Shown here one piece after another: positions 7,245-13,750 of a stretch of 54,396 nt of DNA. Under the pieces are notes generated by a model, which saw only the letters and a list, made by a program, of their open reading frames with translations, made no database searches and was not told the DNA's origin. Position numbers and translations under genes: made by a program. Numbering within the stretch: position 1 is the first letter of the stretch; each line of letters opens with the position of its first letter. Origin of the DNA: Lachnospiraceae bacterium (GTDB taxonomy: Bacteria > Bacillota > Clostridia > Lachnospirales > Lachnospiraceae); NCBI GenBank assembly GCA_029062885.1, contig JAIDPH010000223.1, forward strand, positions 1 through 54,396, read 5' to 3'.

Positions 7245-8372
7245 TTATTCCTGTTCAAACTGCGCCACACAATCTTTCAGGCGGGTAATGACATTAATCT
7301 GCTGCGGGCATGCGTTTTCACACTGACCGCACTCGATACAATCAGAAGCCCTGCCTTTTCCTTCAGTAGCAATCGTGTATTCCCTTCTGCCACGGAATTC
7401 AGCATTACCCCTCTGGCGGTTCTTCACCGAGAATATCTCCGGAATAGGGATATTCTTAGGACATCCCTCCGTACAGTAATGGCATGCTGTACAAGGGATT
7501 GCTTTATCTCCCTCAAGCACGTTCTGCGCTTTGCGGATAACTGACTGTTCTTCTTCACTAAGCGGCTTAAAGTCTTTCATGTAGGAAATATTGTCCTTCA
7601 TCTGTTCGATGTTAGACATACCCGAAAGCACCGTAATGATGCCGTCCAAAGATGCTGCAAAGCGGACTGCCCATGATGCAAGGGACACATCAGGGTTGGC
7701 TGTCTTTAATATTTCCTGCACCTCAGGCACCGGGTCTGCCAGCGCACCGCCCTTGACAGGTTCCATTATAGTAATGGACTTACCGTGCTTACGAGCAATC
7801 TCCCAGCACTTACGCGCCTGTACGCCCGGATTCTCCCAATCGGCATAGTTTATCTGCAGCTGCACGAAATCTACGTCAGGGTGGTCATTCAAAAGCTCTT
7901 CCAAAAGCTCCGGGTCTGCATGGAATGAAAATCCGTAATTCTTAATAAGTCCCTTTTCCTTTTGTTCCTTTACAAAATCCCATATATGATATTCATCATA
8001 TACCTTGTAGTTGCTGCGCTGCAGCGCATGAAGCAGGTAGTAATCAAAATATCCCGCTCCGGTGCGCTCAAGGCTTGTATAAAACTGCTGCTTGGCAGCC
8101 TTTTCACTATGTTCACCCATCCATGCACACAGCTTGGTGCATAAAGTGTAGCTCTCTCTGGGGTATCGGTCTACAAGCGCAGCCTTTGCCGCTTTCTCCG
8201 ATTCACCGTTATCATATACATACGCAGTATCATAATATGTAAACCCTGCCTCCATAAACAGGTCTACCATCACTTTTGTCTGCTCGATGTCGATACTGCC
8301 ATCGGCAAGCTTGGGAAGGCGCATCAGTCCAAATCCAAGCTTAGGTGTGTTTTCTCCAAGATATCTTTCCAT
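7245..8372 (-). CDS. Aldo/keto reductase with C-terminal 4Fe-4S domain
   Basis: The protein has 375 residues and is a paralogue of the gene at 3604: MERYLGENTPKLGFGLMRLP, AGFTYYDTAYVYDNG (Asp and Tyr), YTLCTKLCAW (Lys) and DYYLLHALQ (His), then CTACHYCTEGCP and CIECGQCENACP for two iron-sulfur clusters. It should be a cytoplasmic redox enzyme, perhaps fed by ferredoxin or flavodoxin. The ribosome site AAAGGAGGAAGTATA is strong. It is the first gene of a pair with the LysR regulator. Confidence 0.9.
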   Translation of the reverse strand: MERYLGENTPKLGFGLMRLPKLADGSIDIEQTKVMVDLFMEAGFTYYDTAYVYDNGESEKAAKAALVDRYPRESYTLCTKLCAWMGEHSEKAAKQQFYTSLERTGAGYFDYYLLHALQRSNYKVYDEYHIWDFVKEQKEKGLIKNYGFSFHADPELLEELLNDHPDVDFVQLQINYADWENPGVQARKCWEIARKHGKSITIMEPVKGGALADPVPEVQEILKTANPDVSLASWAVRFAASLDGIITVLSGMSNIEQMKDNISYMKDFKPLSEEEQSVIRKAQNVLEGDKAIPCTACHYCTEGCPKNIPIPEIFSVKNRQRGNAEFRGRREYTIATEGKGRASDCIECGQCENACPQQINVITRLKDCVAQFEQE

Positions 8373-8533
8373 TATACTTCCTCCTTTTATCTATCCTAAT
8401 ATATACTTTTTCCAAGTGCTGCCATTCACTTCAAATGAACCCGGCAGCAATCTATGTATTATCTTTTGCAATGTCTTTTATATTGCCGATATATGTATTT
8501 TACCAGAAAGTGTCCGACATCACAATAGCGAGG

Positions 8534-8590
8534 TTATTGACAATCACCACATACGCGTTATATGCATTTTGTACCATAAGTACACTTATA
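8534..8590 (+). promoter_or_regulatory. Degenerate copy of the GntR-operon promoter and operator
   Basis: TTGACA (8537-8542), a 16-base spacer and TATATG (8559-8564) are followed by GTAC half-sites at 8571 and 8580. Base by base this matches 10593-10648 without gaps, with about 24 of 27 identities over the promoter half. No gene follows: a terminator begins six bases later. Confidence 0.65.
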
Positions 8591-8595
8591 ATTTA

Positions 8596-8628
8596 AAAAA
8601 GGCATTTTCAGAGTGAAGATGCCTTTTT
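8596..8628 (-). terminator. Terminator of the nitroreductase operon
   Basis: AAAAAGGCAT and ATGCCTTTTT pair with a 13-base loop. On the minus strand the hairpin is followed by six T, so it ends transcription from the nitroreductase; it can also act on the plus strand. Confidence 0.8.
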
Positions 8629-8675
8629 CTTTACAAAATATCTTTAAACAGGTTCGGTAAAAAGAAAAGATACTG

Positions 8676-9194
8676 TCATATTTTGAAAACGTAGTCAGCC
8701 TTTCTCAGCGCAGCCACATCAGCAGGCTCAGCAGCATATCCGAGAATCAGGTTTCCAATACCCTCATAATCACCCTCGACGCCGTACTCTTTAAGAATAG
8801 CCTTGCCTTCCTCACTCTCAAACTCTTCCTTGGCGCGATGCACCCAGCAGCTTGCAATACCGAGGTCAGCTGCCGCGTTCATCATATTACCCATCACAAG
8901 GCTGCCGTCGTAGATATATGTCGGGATTTCTTTATTTGCCAGTACCACCAGAAGTTCCGGTGCACCATAGAATGGATCAATCTCCGCACCCATCACGTCT
9001 GCATTGATTTTTGCCAGCTTATCGCGGACTTTCTGATCCTTAACGACAAGGATAATCGGAGACTGCTTTCCCATTCCGGTTGCAGCATAAGTTCCGGCTT
9101 CAATGATTGCATTGAGCTTCTCGTCCTCAACGTGTTCAGGTTTGTAGGCGCGGCAGCTACGGCGCGTCTTAAGTGTAATTAATGTTTCTGCCAT
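8676..9194 (-). CDS. Nitroreductase family protein
   Basis: The protein has 172 residues, the short form of the family. LITLKTRRSCRAYKPEHV is the FMN-phosphate-binding segment, GTYAATGMGKQSP the next flavin contact, and DLGIASCWVHRA plus GNLILGYAAE close the fold. It would be an FMN-dependent, usually dimeric, NAD(P)H oxidoreductase of the cytoplasm; the substrate is unknown. The ribosome site is AAGGAGGAAATAATC. It is the last gene after the HxlR and radical SAM genes, 25 bases downstream of the latter. Confidence 0.9.
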   Translation of the reverse strand: MAETLITLKTRRSCRAYKPEHVEDEKLNAIIEAGTYAATGMGKQSPIILVVKDQKVRDKLAKINADVMGAEIDPFYGAPELLVVLANKEIPTYIYDGSLVMGNMMNAAADLGIASCWVHRAKEEFESEEGKAILKEYGVEGDYEGIGNLILGYAAEPADVAALRKADYVFKI

Positions 9195-9219
9195 GATTAT
9201 TTCCTCCTTAAATTCGTTT

Positions 9220-10116
9220 TTATTGGTTCAAAACAGAACCCTCTCCGCCGCGAACCGGATATTCATCAAGTTGGTGACGAAGTTGTTCACGCATTTCCTG
9301 CACTGCCACAAGCATTTCTTGTTTATGTTTTGGCAGTTTGCCCTGCATGGGCACAAGGTTGGATGGGTGCGAGCCAAAGTAATAGGTGTTCTTCAAATCT
9401 AACCGACTGATTAGCTGCTTCTGCTCATCCAAAAGCTGACCGCAAGTGCATTCCATGAAAGCACCGCTTCTCATGTCTTTGTATAATCGGCATTCAGGCT
9501 GGGCATGCAAGGTTCCGATAAACAGGAGATGGGGCTGAACCGCATTAATAAGATCAGCGGTTGCCTCAGCATTCTCCCTCCATAAATCAGCTCCGCCACA
9601 GCCAAGGATTGCGTTGAAGCTGTAGTCTATCCCAGCTTTGGTAAGGCGAAGAAGCTGTTCCTGCGCTTCTTTGGCCGTATGTCCTTTGTTCATGTATTTG
9701 AGCGCCGCATCAAGTCCGCTTTCCACACCGATATCCAGCCCATTGATTCCGCAGTTACGAAGACTGCGAAGCTCAGCATCGGCCTTATGTTTGATGTTCT
9801 GAATAGAGGCATACATGGCGATTGTCTCCACATTGGGTAATTTGTAGTGAATAGCATCAGCAATCTGCATCAGGCGATTCGATGAAAGAACAAAAGCGTC
9901 GCCATGCTCAAGGAATACACGGTCGGCATCAGGCCAGTACCTCGCAGCTTTCTCAATATCTGCTTCTATCTGTTCCATTGGGCAGACAGTAAACTGCACA
10001 TCCGGATACATATAGCAGAATGTGCACTTATTGTGACTGCAGCCAAGTGTCACTTGCAGAAGAAGCGAATCTGCTTCATATGGAGGTCGGTAAACAACCC
10101 CTCCTGTCATGTTCAT
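9220..10116 (-). CDS. Radical SAM protein with CX4CX2C cluster motif
   Basis: The protein has 298 residues. The segment LGCSHNKCTFCYMYPDVQF gives cysteines at 26, 31 and 34, which is CX4CX2C and not the usual CX3CX2C. This spacing recurs in a clostridial subgroup of unassigned radical SAM proteins that share the GCSHN signature. DIGVESGLDAALKYMNKG resembles the SAM-contact strand of Elp3/HemN-like enzymes. It should hold a 4Fe-4S cluster and cleave SAM; the substrate is unknown. The start has GGAGG nine bases upstream and overlaps the end of the HxlR gene by 4 bases (ATGA), so the two are translationally coupled. Confidence 0.8.
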   Translation of the reverse strand: MNMTGGVVYRPPYEADSLLLQVTLGCSHNKCTFCYMYPDVQFTVCPMEQIEADIEKAARYWPDADRVFLEHGDAFVLSSNRLMQIADAIHYKLPNVETIAMYASIQNIKHKADAELRSLRNCGINGLDIGVESGLDAALKYMNKGHTAKEAQEQLLRLTKAGIDYSFNAILGCGGADLWRENAEATADLINAVQPHLLFIGTLHAQPECRLYKDMRSGAFMECTCGQLLDEQKQLISRLDLKNTYYFGSHPSNLVPMQGKLPKHKQEMLVAVQEMREQLRHQLDEYPVRGGEGSVLNQ

Positions 10117-10466
10117 TGGATGGCACCTCCGTTCATTTGAGCAATATATTCATTTCCCCAAGTTTCCATAGCAGCGATAACAGGGTGAAACTTCCTGCCA
10201 ATCTCAGTGAGGGAATACTCTACCCTCGGCGGGATGGATTCATACTGAACACGCTTAACCAGCCCGTACTCTTCGAGCGATTTGAGTTGAACGGACAGAG
10301 TTGCATGGGTCATCTTGGGCATCTTGCGAAGTAACTCATTGAAGCGAATAGGTCCTTCTTCGAGGTAAAAGAGAATTAGCACTGCCCATTTCCCGGAAAT
10401 AAGGCTTTGAGCCGTTGCGTAAGGGCACTGTCCGAAACGCTCCTCAAGTGTTGTTTGTTGATCCAT
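10113..10466 (-). CDS. HxlR-family transcriptional regulator
   Basis: From the chosen ATG the protein has 117 residues. It contains the HxlR winged helix: FGQCPYATAQSLISGKWAVL, ILFYLEEGPIRFNELLRKMP, THATLSVQLKSLEEYGLV and PPRVEYSLTEIGRKF. The Cys in QCPYA is where HxlR/YodB-type sensors carry their redox cysteine. The start at 10466 has AAGGAG eight bases upstream; the in-frame GTG at 10487 lies ahead of that site and is unlikely. It probably controls its own operon with the radical SAM and nitroreductase genes, perhaps in response to electrophiles. Confidence 0.88.
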   Translation of the reverse strand: MDQQTTLEERFGQCPYATAQSLISGKWAVLILFYLEEGPIRFNELLRKMPKMTHATLSVQLKSLEEYGLVKRVQYESIPPRVEYSLTEIGRKFHPVIAAMETWGNEYIAQMNGGAIQ

Positions 10467-10504
10467 TTTTGAATGCTCCTTGGTCACATTTTTGAACTGC
10501 TTTA

Positions 10505-10534
10505 ATTATATGACTGCTTTCTGTGATTTTACAA
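10505..10534 (-). promoter_or_regulatory. Probable promoter of the HxlR operon
   Basis: On the minus strand TTGTAA (10529-10534) and TATAAT (10505-10510) are 18 bases apart, about 40 bases before the HxlR start. The GTATTC/ACATAC-like pair upstream (about 10557-10572) could be a regulator site, but this is weak. Confidence 0.5.
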
Positions 10535-10595
10535 GTACGATTTTTTATGATACTTAGTATGTTACAGAATACCTAACTGACTTTCCGCTACATTA

Positions 10596-10644
10596 TTGAC
10601 AATCACTGCATACGTGTTATAATGTACTTGTACAATAAGTACAC
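10596..10644 (+). promoter_or_regulatory. Promoter and operator of the GntR-ABC operon
   Basis: TTGACA (10596-10601) and TATAAT (10618-10623) are 16 bases apart. GTAC half-sites at 10624, 10630 and 10639 form TGTAC-N2-GTACA and TGTAC-N5-GTACA inverted repeats over the start of transcription. YtrA-type GntR regulators usually bind such palindromes next to their own operons, so autorepression is likely. Confidence 0.7.
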
Positions 10645-10667
10645 TTATGAGACAGAGGTGACCTACC

Positions 10668-11045
10668 ATGGAAATCATTATCAGTAACAATGCTAATAAA
10701 CCGATTTATGAGCAAATTACATCACAAATTAAGGCAATGATAATGAGCGGTGAATTACAATCCGGTGATACAATACCCTCGATGCGTGCCTTGGCGAAAT
10801 CAATCCATGTGAGCGTTATCACCGTACAAAAAGCCTATGAAGATTTACAAAGGGACGGATTTATCGAAACTACGGTTGGCAGGGGAAGTTTTGTATCGGC
10901 ACGGAATAAAGAATTTTATCAGGAGGAACAACAGCGTATAGCCGAGGAGCATTTACAGGCAGCCGCTGAAATTGGGCGAATGAGTAATATTTCTCTTGAA
11001 AAATTGACGGAGCTGTTAACTTTATTCTATAAAGAGAACGAATAG
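10668..11045 (+). CDS. GntR-family regulator, YtrA subfamily
   Basis: The protein has 125 residues: an N-terminal GntR winged helix (PIYEQITSQIKAMIMSGEL, GDTIPSMRALAKSIHVSVIT, VQKAYEDLQRDGFIETTVG, RGSFVS) and a short helical tail of about 45 residues instead of a ligand domain. That length is typical of YtrA regulators encoded with ABC transporters. It is the first gene of an operon with an ATP-binding protein and a permease, 24 bases apart. The start has AGAGGTG upstream. Confidence 0.92.
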   Translation: MEIIISNNANKPIYEQITSQIKAMIMSGELQSGDTIPSMRALAKSIHVSVITVQKAYEDLQRDGFIETTVGRGSFVSARNKEFYQEEQQRIAEEHLQAAAEIGRMSNISLEKLTELLTLFYKENE

Positions 11046-11069
11046 TGAGAAAGGAGCGTTGACCTTAAC

Positions 11070-11936
11070 ATGGAGAACATTTTAGAATTACAACAGATTT
11101 CAAAGGCATTTCCAAAATCGAATTTTACATTGGATAAGCTCTCTTTTTCATTGCCATATGGAGCTATTATGGGCTTCGTGGGCGAAAACGGAGCGGGTAA
11201 GACTACGACAATCGGCTGTATTTTGAATACGGTCAAAAAAGACTATGGAACCATAAAATTGTTTGGCAAAGAAATGTCAGATGAAGATACGGATATACGA
11301 GAGAAAATCGGCGTGGTTTACGACGGAGATAATTTTCCCGGCTTTTGGACTGCAACGCAGTTATCACAAGTCATGGAAAGCCTTTATAAACAGTGGGATA
11401 ATGCTTTATTCAGGAAATACTTAGATGACTTTCATCTACCTGCTAAACAAAAAATCAAAGATTATTCCAGAGGAATGTCTATGAAGCTGGCTATTGCAGC
11501 TGCCTTGTCACATCACCCGCAATTATTGATTTTGGACGAAGCAACAAGCGGCTTAGACCCTGTCATGCGCGATGATATTCTGGATGTTTTCCTTGAATTT
11601 GTGCAGGAAGAAAGCCATTCTATTCTTTTATCTTCCCATATTACAAGCGATTTGGAAAAAGTTGCGGATTATATCACGTTTATTCATAACGGAAAACTGA
11701 TTATGACCGCTTCCAAAAATGATTTGGTTTATAATTATGCCGTTATGCGCTGCAAGGAAAGCCAATTTCTTGCACTAAACCCCAGCGATATCATAGCTTA
11801 TCGGAAGCGGGACTTTCAGACTGACGTTTTAGTTTCTAATGGGAAAGAAGCACAGCGTAAATACAGGGATGTCGTTGTAGACCATGTTTCGGTTGATGAA
11901 ATCATGCTGCTATTGGTAAAGGGGGAACGAGTATGA
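11070..11936 (+). CDS. ABC transporter ATP-binding protein
   Basis: This 288-residue protein has Walker A GENGAGKTT, signature YSRGMSMK (in place of LSGGQ), Walker B LLILDEATSGLDP and a switch histidine in LLSSHI. The C-terminal 80 residues are the usual extension of the YtrB/BcrA type. It powers the permease encoded next, with which it overlaps by 4 bases (ATGA). Relatives export antimicrobial peptides or envelope-active compounds; the substrate here is not shown. Confidence 0.93.
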   Translation: MENILELQQISKAFPKSNFTLDKLSFSLPYGAIMGFVGENGAGKTTTIGCILNTVKKDYGTIKLFGKEMSDEDTDIREKIGVVYDGDNFPGFWTATQLSQVMESLYKQWDNALFRKYLDDFHLPAKQKIKDYSRGMSMKLAIAAALSHHPQLLILDEATSGLDPVMRDDILDVFLEFVQEESHSILLSSHITSDLEKVADYITFIHNGKLIMTASKNDLVYNYAVMRCKESQFLALNPSDIIAYRKRDFQTDVLVSNGKEAQRKYRDVVVDHVSVDEIMLLLVKGERV

Positions 11937-12589
11937 GAGGATTACTTAAAAACAATTTTTTTACCGTTTGGGCAAATGCAAAAGTATTTTCTGTCTTTAT
12001 GCTCATAATAGGAATTTTTATCGTTGCCGTACGCAGTCAGTCTTTTCAGATAGGCTATGGGATGATAGGTATTGTCGGTTTTTCTGTAAATGCTATTGCC
12101 GTTGTTAAAAACGAGTTTGTTTCTAAATGGGGAAAATATAAATTAACCTTGCCTGTAAAGCGGGCAGACATTGTAAAGAGTTATTTTTTCAATCAAATAA
12201 TCTGGATGCTTGTAGGAACACTTTTTGTCGAAATAGAAATCGGCTTATCATGGCTTTTGCATGGCTGTCCCTTTGACCAACCTATTGACGCACTCTCAAT
12301 GGCGGTGTTGGGGATTAGCATAAGTCTTTTTATGGGGGCAATGTTTTTCCCGCTCTTCTATTTAGGAGGCGCAGAAAGAAGCGATGTATTTTTAGTGATT
12401 ACCTTACTCTGCGCAATTGGTATTGATTGGATAATTGTTACTGTGACTAATGAACTATTTAATGAGCTGTTTGGTCCGGGAATACCTACCATCCTAATGG
12501 GGGTGAGTGTGTTAATTAGCTGTTCACTGCTTGCCTTTTGCATATCTTATCCTTTAACTGTCAGTATTTACAATAAAAAGGAATATTAA
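11933..12589 (+). CDS. ABC-2 type permease
   Basis: The 218-residue protein has about six hydrophobic segments, for example VFSVFMLIIGIFIVAVR, YGMIGIVGFSVNAIAVV and VSVLISCSLLAFCISYP, and no catalytic motif. The segment FVSKWGKYKLTLPVKRADIV is typical of ABC-2 permeases that follow YtrA/YtrB-like genes. Its start overlaps the ATPase stop, so the two are coupled and probably form one exporter. Confidence 0.85.
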   Translation: MRGLLKNNFFTVWANAKVFSVFMLIIGIFIVAVRSQSFQIGYGMIGIVGFSVNAIAVVKNEFVSKWGKYKLTLPVKRADIVKSYFFNQIIWMLVGTLFVEIEIGLSWLLHGCPFDQPIDALSMAVLGISISLFMGAMFFPLFYLGGAERSDVFLVITLLCAIGIDWIIVTVTNELFNELFGPGIPTILMGVSVLISCSLLAFCISYPLTVSIYNKKEY

Positions 12590-12927
12590 AGCAATATTAT
12601 AGATACAAATACTACAACGTAAACAATTTGCATTATTCTGACTCTTCATTTTTGTGTAATATTACAATATATTTTCAAGAAAAATTATGTATAATAATAA
12701 ATGAGAAAACATAGTTTTCTTATATTGCCAAAGAAGTGAGACTTCTTTCCGTTTTTCGGACATCTGCATAAGGAGCGTGCAGCGATGTGCTGGCATCGTT
12801 AAAAACTACCGCAGTCGCAAGTAGCGAAAGGGATTACTACATTTTGTATAATTTCCTTAAAATACCGAATAAGTGAGAGGCTTATAAAATCTGTCGGGGA
12901 GCGACATTAAAACCAGATATTTCCAGT
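12590..12927 (+). other. Gene-free AT-rich region with a series of hairpins
   Basis: No coding sequence is seen. A TATAAT lies at 12690-12695 without a convincing -35. It is followed by short hairpins at 12704-12720, 12730-12748, 12749-12759, 12782-12799, 12806-12824 and 12892-12906, leading to the terminator at 12928. This could be a structured RNA, an origin of transfer or the end of a lost mobile element. The sequence does not decide. Confidence 0.4.
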
Positions 12928-12957
12928 AAAGGGATTGTTGCAATACACAATCCCTTT
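12928..12957 (+). terminator. Hairpin terminator before the AT-rich gene
   Basis: AAAGGGATTGT (12928-12938) and ACAATCCCTTT (12947-12957) are perfect 11-base arms with an 8-base loop, followed by TGTTCTATT. The T-tract is short, so it may be a partial terminator. It lies about 60 bases before the gene at 13021. Confidence 0.6.
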
Positions 12958-13020
12958 GTTCTATTACAATAAGCTGGCTCTCGAAGCGTGGTAGCGTTTG
13001 TTATACACAGGATGGCATAT

Positions 13021-13659
13021 ATGATTACACCAGGGATAATGAAAATACTACATGAATCTATACAAATTTATGATAAGCTATGTGGAAAAAGTTATTTAAT
13101 TGCTTTTGGCTCTAAAAATAATTATAAATTTGCAGAAGTTATAATAAAGCAAAGTTCATTTTGGCATTTATTGGGTTGCAATTTAGAAGATGACAGTAAT
13201 GATGGTAAAAATGATACTTATATGAAATGCAAAAACAGAGAAGACATATCTGAAAAAGTTTCATCTATTCATAGTTTTTCTGAAATAAAGGAAAAAAGTA
13301 CAGCTATGCAAAATGTCTTTGATTTTATTGAAAAGGCAAATCAAATAAAAATAGGTTATGCAATTGGATGTCCAGAAGAATATATTTTTAAAATAGGCAC
13401 TGGTAATAATCTTGGTATTATCGGATATGATTATCCAAATAAAGGAAAGCCTAATTTGTTGTTTCCAAAATCTGCACAGTTAAAAGCACTATCAAAGATT
13501 TCAAAGGATACATATAAAGTTATAATGATATTAAGTAAGGACATTTCTCAAAGAGACTATAACAACATTGAATATGAAATTAAAAAAGATGTTTATTTAG
13601 AAATAATAAAATTTTTGCCAAGCAGTATAAAAGTTTCTTTATCTGTTGCATCTAAATGA
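13021..13659 (+). CDS. AT-rich gene, possibly a PBECR4-type nuclease
   Basis: The protein has about 212 residues. I do not recognise it firmly. The pattern LCGKSYLIAFGSKNN, then SSFWHLLGCNL, then NLGIIGYDYPNKGKPNLLFP and SAQLKALSK resembles the PBECR4 class of BECR-fold RNases (related to RelE, EndoU and colicin E5/D), in which an F-x-HL-x-G element is characteristic. If so it would cut RNA in the cytoplasm or be an effector of a mobile element. Codon use is far more A/T-rich than in the neighbours, which suggests transfer. The start is uncertain: ATG codons at 13012, 13021 and 13039 are possible, and AGGATGG precedes 13021. It stands alone, downstream of a hairpin region and a terminator. 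Confidence 0.5.
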   Translation: MITPGIMKILHESIQIYDKLCGKSYLIAFGSKNNYKFAEVIIKQSSFWHLLGCNLEDDSNDGKNDTYMKCKNREDISEKVSSIHSFSEIKEKSTAMQNVFDFIEKANQIKIGYAIGCPEEYIFKIGTGNNLGIIGYDYPNKGKPNLLFPKSAQLKALSKISKDTYKVIMILSKDISQRDYNNIEYEIKKDVYLEIIKFLPSSIKVSLSVASK

Positions 13660-13704
13660 CTGAATTTCCTTTATTTTCAAGGCTTTTTCTCTCCAAATAA
13701 AAAC

Positions 13705-13739
13705 GACCTCATAGAAAGGGGGTTCCTTGCTACAAGGTC
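13705..13739 (-). terminator. Terminator of purL
   Basis: On the minus strand GACCTTGTAG pairs with CTATGAGGTC (two non-Watson-Crick positions), with an inner AAGG/CCTT pairing, followed by GTTTTTATTT. It lies just after the purL stop codon. Confidence 0.75.
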
Positions 13740-13750
13740 ATTCTAATTCG

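Larger units (their letters stand above)
8373..8675. other. Intergenic region with an orphan promoter copy and a terminator
   Basis: No gene is seen. It contains a TGCTGCC/GGCAGCA inverted repeat (8417-8449), a plus-strand promoter-like stretch resembling the GntR operon promoter (8534-8590), and the terminator at 8596-8628. The promoter of the aldo/keto reductase at 8372 must also lie here, but no convincing pair was picked out. Confidence 0.6.

Noticed and set aside
12700-12927. Group II intron or known riboswitch
   Set aside because: There are several hairpins but no domain V signature, intron boundary or known aptamer core that I can recognise.
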